Both the position numbers and the translations under genes were made by a program. Of a stretch of 10,506 bases of DNA, positions 5,056 to 10,506 are shown piece after piece. Numbering within the stretch: position 1 is the first letter of the stretch; each line of letters begins with the position of its first letter. Under the pieces are notes generated by a model, which did no database searches, had not been told where the DNA came from, and worked only from the letters and a program-made list of their open reading frames with translations. Source of the DNA: an uncultured Thermomicrobiales bacterium (GTDB lineage: Bacteria; Chloroflexota; Chloroflexia; Thermomicrobiales; UBA6265); NCBI GenBank assembly GCA_902806395.1, contig CADCWH010000280.1:1-10506 (forward strand), given 5' to 3'.

Positions 5056-8000
5056 ATGACGGCACAGACTGCGGCCCCGCTCACGTCCGAACTCCGCCAG
5101 GTGGTCGGGCGCCCCTTCGGTATCGACGAGACGGGCCGGCCGATCCGGGACGGGAGTGGTCGGCTCACGGTCAACGCGATCCAGACCATGCTGGAGGCCG
5201 TCGGTCGGCAGGCCGAACGGTCATTGCCCCTGGGGACGACGCCGCCCGAACGCGAGATGGCAATTCAAGCCGCGACCACGGCTGCGATGGACCGCCTGGT
5301 CAAGATGCTCAATGATGCGATCCCCGACGAGCAGTACCGCGTCTCGCGGGACCACCTGCTGAACGGCAGCAATCATTACTCCTACGAGTTCCGGCTCTTC
5401 GTCAACGAGTACTGCCGCGTCATCTCCGGTGATCCCGACTTCTTCTACACCCAGGGCGCCCACAGCGTCCCCTCGGTCCTCGGCTACGTCGGTCGACCCG
5501 TCGGCATCCAGGGGACGTACGAGATCGTGCCCCGATTCGCTGCCAAATTCGTCAAGACTGACCTCCGGCTCGTGCGGACCACACCCAGCACGGCCCAGGT
5601 CCGCTGGTACGGCGCCTCCCAGTTAGAGCGTGTCCCGGAGGTGCACCGCCTCGCCTACATCCGCTTCGCGTGCCGTACCTACCAGGGAGCCGGCGCCGCC
5701 ATCCCATCTGTCCTCGCCGGGCTGCCCCATTCCACCATCCGCGAGCTGAGGTGCCAGGCCGACGGGGCGGAATGCTGCGAATGGGAATTCTCCTGGCAAC
5801 CGCAGCCCACATGGATGACCAGACGATCTGTCCTCGGCATCGTGGTCTCAGTCCTCGTCTTCAGCTATGTCGTGTTGGGCCTCCCGGGCGTGTGGTGGCT
5901 GGCCCTGGGCTCGTCGTTGCTGCCGGCCGCCTGGGCAGTCTCGAATGACCGGACTAGACGACTCGAGACATTCGTGCGGGACCAGCGGGACGTGGCGGAG
6001 TCACAGTATGACGAGCTCAACCAGCGCCTCTCCGAACTGACCGCGCTGCACGAGATCGGCGTCGCCCTCAGCGCGACCCTCGACCTCAATGACATGCTCG
6101 ACCGGAGTCTCCGCGCGGTGACGGCCCACATGGCGTTTGACCGGGCCTGGGTCATGCTGATCGACGAGGAGCGCCAGGTCCTGACCGGGGGTCGGAGCAT
6201 CGGCGGCACCCCGGCGATGACCCGCCTGATCGAGCGACTCACGCTCCCCCTCGCCGAGCAGCAATCCCGCCTGGTCCAAGTCGTCGGCGCCGATCGCCCG
6301 CTCCTGTTTGACGACCTGGCCCCCACCAACGACGACATCGACCGCGAGGTGGCGCGCGTCCTTGGCGTGTCGGCGTTCATGGGGACCCCGCTCCTCAGCA
6401 AGGGTCGGGCGGTCGGCATCCTCGCCGTCGACAACGGATTGACCGGCCGCCCGATCGCCGGATCAGAGGCCAGCCTGCTCTTCACGGTCGGCAATGAGAT
6501 CGCCAGCACGGTCGAGAACGCCCGGCTCTACCGGCATATCGAGACGGCGAACCGGGACCTCGAACGGCGGGTCCACGACCGAACCGTCGAACTGGCCCGG
6601 GCCAGCGCCGAGGCCGAAGCGGCGCGGGCCGCCGCGGAAGAAGCGAACGGAGCCAAGAGTATCTTCCTCGCCACGATGAGCCACGAGATTCGAACCCCGA
6701 TGAACGCCGTGATCGGCATGACTAACCTGCTGCTCGACACGGACCTCAATCCCGAGCAGCGTGAGTTCGCGCAGATCGTCCGCGACAGCGGTGAGGCCCT
6801 GCTGACGGTCATCAACGACATCCTCGACTTCTCCAAGATCGAGGCGGGGAAACTCGACCTGGAGATGACGCCCTTCGACGTGGGCGATTGCCTCGATTCG
6901 GCCTTGGACCTCGTCGCGATCCGGGCCGCGGAGAAAGATCTCGACCTGGCCTGCGAGATCGAGGACGACGTGCCGACCATCCTCCTCGGCGACGTCACGC
7001 GTCTCCGCCAGATCCTCGTCAACCTCATCAACAACGCGGTCAAGTTCACCGAAAGAGGCGAGGTCGTCGTCACGGTCCGGGCCGACCCTCCGTCGGATCC
7101 ATCCGATCCGACCCGGCTCGTCCACTTCGCCGTCCGGGATTCGGGGATCGGCATCCCTCCCGATCGGCTCGATCGCCTTTTCCAGGCGTTCAGCCAAGTT
7201 GATGCCTCCACCACTCGCAAATACGGCGGGACCGGCTTGGGGCTGGCGATCTCTCGTCGGCTGGTGGACCTGATGGGTGGAACCCTCGACGTGGAGAGCG
7301 AAGTCGGAAAGGGGACCACCTTCCACTTCACGGTCGCCTTCGAACCGGTGTCCGACCGTGCCGCTCGCGCCCACTTGCACGCCGAGCAGCCGCGACTCCG
7401 CGGAAAGCGTCTGCTGATGGTCGATGACAACGCGACCAACCGTCGGATCATCGCCCGGCATGTCCGCGGCTGGGGCATGGATGTCCGCGACACCGCCTCG
7501 CCGTCCGAGGCGATCGAGTGGATCGCCGCCGGTGACCCGTTCGACCTCGCGATCCTCGACGTGATGATGCCGGAGATCGACGGCGTGATGCTGGCCCGCG
7601 AGATCCGTCGCTATCGCGACGCCACTCGGTTGCCGCTGGTCTTCTTCTCCTCCCTCGGCCGTCGTGAGGCCGAGGTCGCCAGCCTCGACATCGCGGCTTG
7701 GCTATCGAAACCGCTCAAGGCGGCGCAGCTCTTCCAGACGTTGGACCAAGTCTTCGCCAAGGAGGCCCTGGCCCCCGACACCGGCGACCCGGTGGAGACG
7801 CCCGCCCCGGCCTCCGAGAACGACGCGTCCGTGGCAGTCGCGTCTCGCCCCGCCGACCACTACCCGCTCCGAATCCTGCTGGCGGAGGACAACGCGGTGA
7901 ACCAAAAGCTGGCGGTTCATCTGCTGGGACAGATGGGCTACGGAGTCGACCTTGCGACCAACGGCGTCGAGGCGTTAGCCGCGGTCGGACGCACCCGCTA

Positions 8001-8250
8001 CGACGTGATCCTGATGGATGTCCAGATGCCCGAGATGGACGGGCTCGAGGCGACCCGGCTCATCTGCCAGCGGTTCCCCCCGGGAGAGCGGCCGCGCATC
8101 ATCGCGATGACCGCGAACGCGATGCAGGGCGACCGGGAGCGCTGCCTAGAGGCCGGGATGGACGACTACCTGAGCAAGCCGATCCGGGTCGCCGAGCTCT
8201 CCGGCGCCCTGGAACACGCCGCCCTGGTCAGGGGAGGAGGTGTGGGGTGA
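5056..8250 (+). CDS. Hybrid sensor histidine kinase: V4R-like, two TM, GAF, HisKA, HATPase, REC, REC
   Basis: The product is 1064 residues from ATG 5056 (weak GAGAG site upstream). Residues about 85-250 look like a V4R/heme-NO-type ligand domain ending in the typical [16 protein letters not shown] (232-247; C233, C240, C241). Two hydrophobic helices (about 258-278 and 280-296) form a membrane hairpin. A GAF domain spans about 322-490 ([19 protein letters not shown] at its start), then a coiled coil (497-532). HisKA carries the phosphorylated His in [10 protein letters not shown] (H543); HATPase has the N box around N656/N660, DSGIGI (695-700) and GGTGLGLAI (724-732). REC1 has D790/D791, acceptor D835 and K885; REC2 has D945, acceptor D988, T1019 and K1041. 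All catalytic residues are present. It autophosphorylates and passes phosphate to its RECs, probably then to the HPt protein encoded next. The ligand is unknown. It differs from BarA-type kinases in having its HPt as a separate gene. Confidence 0.92.
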   Translation: MTAQTAAPLTSELRQVVGRPFGIDETGRPIRDGSGRLTVNAIQTMLEAVGRQAERSLPLGTTPPEREMAIQAATTAAMDRLVKMLNDAIPDEQYRVSRDHLLNGSNHYSYEFRLFVNEYCRVISGDPDFFYTQGAHSVPSVLGYVGRPVGIQGTYEIVPRFAAKFVKTDLRLVRTTPSTAQVRWYGASQLERVPEVHRLAYIRFACRTYQGAGAAIPSVLAGLPHSTIRELRCQADGAECCEWEFSWQPQPTWMTRRSVLGIVVSVLVFSYVVLGLPGVWWLALGSSLLPAAWAVSNDRTRRLETFVRDQRDVAESQYDELNQRLSELTALHEIGVALSATLDLNDMLDRSLRAVTAHMAFDRAWVMLIDEERQVLTGGRSIGGTPAMTRLIERLTLPLAEQQSRLVQVVGADRPLLFDDLAPTNDDIDREVARVLGVSAFMGTPLLSKGRAVGILAVDNGLTGRPIAGSEASLLFTVGNEIASTVENARLYRHIETANRDLERRVHDRTVELARASAEAEAARAAAEEANGAKSIFLATMSHEIRTPMNAVIGMTNLLLDTDLNPEQREFAQIVRDSGEALLTVINDILDFSKIEAGKLDLEMTPFDVGDCLDSALDLVAIRAAEKDLDLACEIEDDVPTILLGDVTRLRQILVNLINNAVKFTERGEVVVTVRADPPSDPSDPTRLVHFAVRDSGIGIPPDRLDRLFQAFSQVDASTTRKYGGTGLGLAISRRLVDLMGGTLDVESEVGKGTTFHFTVAFEPVSDRAARAHLHAEQPRLRGKRLLMVDDNATNRRIIARHVRGWGMDVRDTASPSEAIEWIAAGDPFDLAILDVMMPEIDGVMLAREIRRYRDATRLPLVFFSSLGRREAEVASLDIAAWLSKPLKAAQLFQTLDQVFAKEALAPDTGDPVETPAPASENDASVAVASRPADHYPLRILLAEDNAVNQKLAVHLLGQMGYGVDLATNGVEALAAVGRTRYDVILMDVQMPEMDGLEATRLICQRFPPGERPRIIAMTANAMQGDRERCLEAGMDDYLSKPIRVAELSGALEHAALVRGGGVG
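8233..8240 (+). promoter_or_regulatory. Ribosome binding site for the HPt gene, inside the kinase gene
   Basis: GGAGGAGG lies six bases before GTG 8247. It supports the GTG that overlaps the kinase stop (GTGA, 8247-8250) as the true HPt start, and so translational coupling. Confidence 0.7.
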
Positions 8251-8636
8251 TCGAGCCACCGCCCCCGCCGGGAGAGGGGGGGAGCCCGCCCGTCCTCGAC
8301 CGCACCGCCATGACCGAACTGCGGGAGATGACCGGCGGTGATGCGGCCTTCCTCGCCGAGCTGGTCGAGACCTTCCTCGCCGAGAGTCCGGTGCTGCTCG
8401 ACGAGATGCGAGTCGCCGTCGCCAGCGGCGACGCGGTGACCCTGCGACGCGCCGCCCACACATTGAAAGCGAACTGCCGGACGTTCGGCGCCGGGGCCCT
8501 CGCCGCACTCTGCGAGGGGATCGAGATACGGGCGGCGGCCGGAGACCTCACGGACATCGCTCCGGTAATCGAGTCCGCCACCGGACTCTACCCCGCCGTC
8601 GCCTCCGCCCTGCGGGCCGAGGTGGTGACTCCGTGA
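8247..8636 (+). CDS. Histidine phosphotransfer (HPt) domain protein
   Basis: This 129-residue protein starts at GTG 8247. After a Pro/Gly-rich head (residues 1-18) comes a single HPt four-helix bundle. The phosphorylated His is H71 in [22 protein letters not shown] (positions 69-90), matching the HPt consensus HxLKxxxxxxGA; the common Ser/Gly after LK is Ala. A helix before it ([17 protein letters not shown]) is the usual first helix. It should carry phosphate from a receiver of the hybrid kinase to the receiver protein encoded immediately downstream, in the cytosol. Its start overlaps the kinase stop, and its stop overlaps the next start, so all three genes are likely translated in step. In many relatives this domain is fused to the kinase; here it is free, so it could also serve other receivers. 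Confidence 0.88.
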   Translation: MIEPPPPPGEGGSPPVLDRTAMTELREMTGGDAAFLAELVETFLAESPVLLDEMRVAVASGDAVTLRRAAHTLKANCRTFGAGALAALCEGIEIRAAAGDLTDIAPVIESATGLYPAVASALRAEVVTP

Positions 8637-9355
8637 CGACCATGGACGGGGCGGGTCGCGGACGGGTGTTGGTCGTCGACGACGCGGCCCTGAACCGCCG
8701 CCTGCTCGACCGAGCCCTGCACGATGAGGGCTACGACGTCGTGCTGGCGGAGGATGGTCAGCAGGCCCTGACTATCCTCCGCGCCCCCGCGTCCCCGATC
8801 GACGTGGTGCTCCTCGACATCTTGATGCCTGTCCTGGACGGGTATCAGACCTTGCACCAGATCAAATCCGACCCCACCCTGCGTCACTTGCCGGTGATCA
8901 TGATCACGGCGGTGGACGGGCTGGAGAGCGCCGTCCGCTGCATCGAACTGGGAGCCACCGACTATCTGCCCAAACCCTTCAACGCCGCCCTGCTGCGAGC
9001 CCGGGTCGGGATGTCGCTATCGGCGAAGCGCCTGCGAGACCTGGAGCTGGAATACCTGGAGCAAGTCAACCGTGTCACCGAAGCCGCCGCCGCCGTCGAG
9101 ACCGGCACCTTCTCCCCCGGTGGCCTCGACCGGGTGGCGGCTCGTCCGGATGCCCTCGGCAGCCTGGCTCGCGTCTTCCAACGGATGGCGGAGGAGGTCC
9201 GGGCCCGCGAGGCTCGCCTCCAAGAACGGGTCCGCGAACTCCAGATCGTAATCGACGAGGAACGCCAGGCGACCAAGGTCGCCGAGATCACCGAGTCCGA
9301 TTACTTCCGGCAGCTCCGCGATCAGGCCAAGACACTCCGAGGAATCCTGGACTGA
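8633..9355 (+). CDS. Response regulator: REC plus HAMP-like/coiled-coil tail, no DNA-binding domain
   Basis: The product is 240 residues from GTG 8633, which overlaps the HPt stop (GTGA); ATG 8642 is an alternative. The receiver (residues about 10-130) is complete: acidic pair D16/D17, acceptor D62 in LLDILMP, T92 in MITAVD, and K114 in YLPKPF. Residues about 135-192 read like a HAMP unit (AAAAVETGTF connector, then PDALGSLARVFQRMAEEV), followed by a coiled coil and a terminal block VAEITESDYFRQLRDQAKTL (216-235). No helix-turn-helix, GGDEF, EAL or phosphatase signature is present. I recall similar HAMP-like plus EITExDYF tails in Chloroflexota and cyanobacterial signalling proteins, but this needs a search. 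Phosphorylation probably changes coiled-coil pairing with a partner rather than transcription directly. It is the last gene of the operon. Confidence 0.85.
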   Translation: MTTMDGAGRGRVLVVDDAALNRRLLDRALHDEGYDVVLAEDGQQALTILRAPASPIDVVLLDILMPVLDGYQTLHQIKSDPTLRHLPVIMITAVDGLESAVRCIELGATDYLPKPFNAALLRARVGMSLSAKRLRDLELEYLEQVNRVTEAAAAVETGTFSPGGLDRVAARPDALGSLARVFQRMAEEVRAREARLQERVRELQIVIDEERQATKVAEITESDYFRQLRDQAKTLRGILD

Positions 9356-9482
9356 CCCGCCTGCCGTCCCCCCGGGCGACGTCCTGAGCACGTGCCGCAT
9401 CGCGCACGGCCGCCGGCTACCACCGCGACACCCCGTCGTCTGGACACCGATCCCTCCGTTCCCGTGCCCGACGCCCCCGTTC
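9356..9482. other. Convergent intergenic gap, no clear terminator
   Basis: This gap lies between two genes that face each other. The only notable hairpin is CGTGC (9391-9395) with GCACG (9404-9408), loop of eight, without a T-run on either side. Termination may be by Rho or by weak GC-rich stems. Confidence 0.4.
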
Positions 9483-10436
9483 TCAACGGCGACTGTTGCG
9501 CGGGTCTGTGAAGCGCTGGAGTTCGTCGCCCAAGAGATTCACGGCCAGGATCGACGCGGCGAGCGCTATCCCGGGGACGAGCATCATCCAGGGCGCGACC
9601 TCCATGTAGACCTTGCCATCGGAGAGGAGGGACCCCAGCGATGGAGTTGGTGGCTGCACGCCCAGGCCGAGAAAACTGAGGGCGCCTTCCGCGATCAGGG
9701 CCCCGGAGAGCGTGAAGGCGAGTTGGACGAGCAACGGCGTGGAGATGTTGGGTAGGACGTGACGGAACAGGATGCGCCCGGACGAAGCCCCACTGACGCG
9801 CGCGGCGATGGTGTATTCCATCTCCCGGACGCTCAGCGTCGGGCCGCGGGCGACGCGGGTGAAGACCGGGATGGTGCCGATCACGATCGTGAGCATGACA
9901 CCCGAGATGCCGGGCCCCATGATGACGGCGATCAGGATCGCCAGCAGGAGGGTGGGAAAGGCAAAGAGCACGTCCGTGAAGCGCATGATGATCTCGTCCA
10001 ACAGTCCCCCCGCGAAGCCGGAGACGAGACCAAGGAACGTGCCGACCGTCGCCGCCAGCAGGGCGGACGCCACCGCCAGGGCGAACGAGATCCGGAGGGC
10101 ATACACCAGCCGGGCCAGCAAGTTCCGACCCAGTTCATCGGCGCCAAACGGCAGGTCACGTGACGGCGAGGCGAACATCGATCGTGGGGAGATGTCCGAT
10201 GGGTCGCCGACCCCGACGAGCGGTCCGACCAGGGCCACCCCGAGCGCGCCCAGGAGGAACAGGGCGGAGACCGCACCAACCGGGCTCTGGCGAATGAAAC
10301 GACCCACCGGGGACGAGTGGCGACGTACCTGTCGGTCGCCGGAACCTAGGGTGATCCCGCCAGGCGAGGTCGCGCCAGGTCGGCCGATCCCCGACACGGG
10401 CCGCTCCCGGATGCTTGCCTCCTTGCCTGCGACCAT
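9483..10436 (-). CDS. Dipeptide/oligopeptide-type ABC transporter permease (DppC/OppC family)
   Basis: The protein is 317 residues from ATG at 10436 (minus strand). GGAGAAG at 10449-10443 lies six bases upstream of it, better than the further-upstream TTG at the window edge. After about 45 cytosolic residues comes the OppC-type N-terminal helix (residues 52-76). The segment LPFGADELGRNLLARLVYALRIS (95-117) is the family hallmark before TM2. The permease core includes the EAA coupling loop AARVSGASSGRILFRHVLPN (211-230) that contacts the ATPase, and the late motif ALSFLGLGVQPPTPSLG (252-268). It forms the inner-membrane channel with a DppB-type partner, expected just beyond the right edge on the same strand. 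Length (about 300) is normal. ATPase or binding-protein genes are not in the window, so substrate (peptide, nickel or other) is open. It is independent of the neighbouring phosphorelay. Confidence 0.9.
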   Translation of the reverse strand: MVAGKEASIRERPVSGIGRPGATSPGGITLGSGDRQVRRHSSPVGRFIRQSPVGAVSALFLLGALGVALVGPLVGVGDPSDISPRSMFASPSRDLPFGADELGRNLLARLVYALRISFALAVASALLAATVGTFLGLVSGFAGGLLDEIIMRFTDVLFAFPTLLLAILIAVIMGPGISGVMLTIVIGTIPVFTRVARGPTLSVREMEYTIAARVSGASSGRILFRHVLPNISTPLLVQLAFTLSGALIAEGALSFLGLGVQPPTPSLGSLLSDGKVYMEVAPWMMLVPGIALAASILAVNLLGDELQRFTDPRNSRR

Positions 10437-10506
10437 GACGGTCTTCTCCCCTTGGGACGGCGTGAGACAGGACGGGCCGCGCGCAGGCCCATCCGGTCCG
10501 CTCAAT

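Noticed and set aside
9391..9408. CGTGC/GCACG hairpin as bidirectional terminator
   Set aside because: Short stem with an eight-base loop and no T-run on either strand.
9759..10163. Plus-strand open frame opposite the ABC permease
   Set aside because: It is an Asp/Arg/Gly-rich antisense reading; the minus strand carries the DppC/OppC motifs throughout.

Overview
This is a GC-rich bacterial window with tightly packed genes, several GTG starts and GTGA stop/start overlaps. It has no rRNA, tRNA, CRISPR array or insertion sequence that I can see. The gene mix suggests a Chloroflexota-type (Thermomicrobia-like) or similar high-GC organism: a hybrid kinase with two receiver domains, a MinD-like ATPase next to a transporter, a DinB/MDMPI-fold enzyme, a TetM-like translation GTPase and a DppC-type permease. 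That placement is an inference from style, not from a marker gene.

Layout. The left edge (1-276, +) holds the C-terminus of an EF-G/TetM-like translation factor. A non-coding stretch follows (277-634); its second half is a repeat-rich leader with four alternating TGGACC/GGTCCA copies. It leads into a maleylpyruvate isomerase/mycothiol-dependent family enzyme (635-1504, +). A second leader rich in inverted repeats (1525-1666) precedes a MinD/ParA-like ATPase (1673-2449, +). Thirty-seven bases later comes a large APC-superfamily membrane transporter (2487-4769, +). It has an extra cytosolic N-terminal domain and an extra C-terminal soluble domain, and is interrupted by one in-frame TAG at 3636-3638.

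A promoter with a palindrome at its predicted start point (4850-4893) then drives a three-gene phosphorelay: a V4R-like/2TM/GAF hybrid histidine kinase with two receivers (5056-8250), a free-standing HPt protein (8247-8636), and a receiver protein whose tail is HAMP-like/coiled-coil rather than DNA-binding (8633-9355). The three genes overlap by GTGA junctions. On the opposite strand, convergent with this operon, is a dipeptide/oligopeptide-type ABC permease (9483-10436).

How the genes may work together. The kinase, HPt and receiver protein form a complete chain from His to Asp to His to Asp, but no DNA-binding output is present, so the end point is probably protein-protein. The MinD-like ATPase and the two-domain transporter look like one transcription unit. 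Their closeness to the phosphorelay, and my recollection of similar HAMP-like/EITE-motif and MinD-like proteins in Chloroflexota and Cyanobacteria, make a combined transport/signalling system the most interesting candidate in the window. That link is inference.
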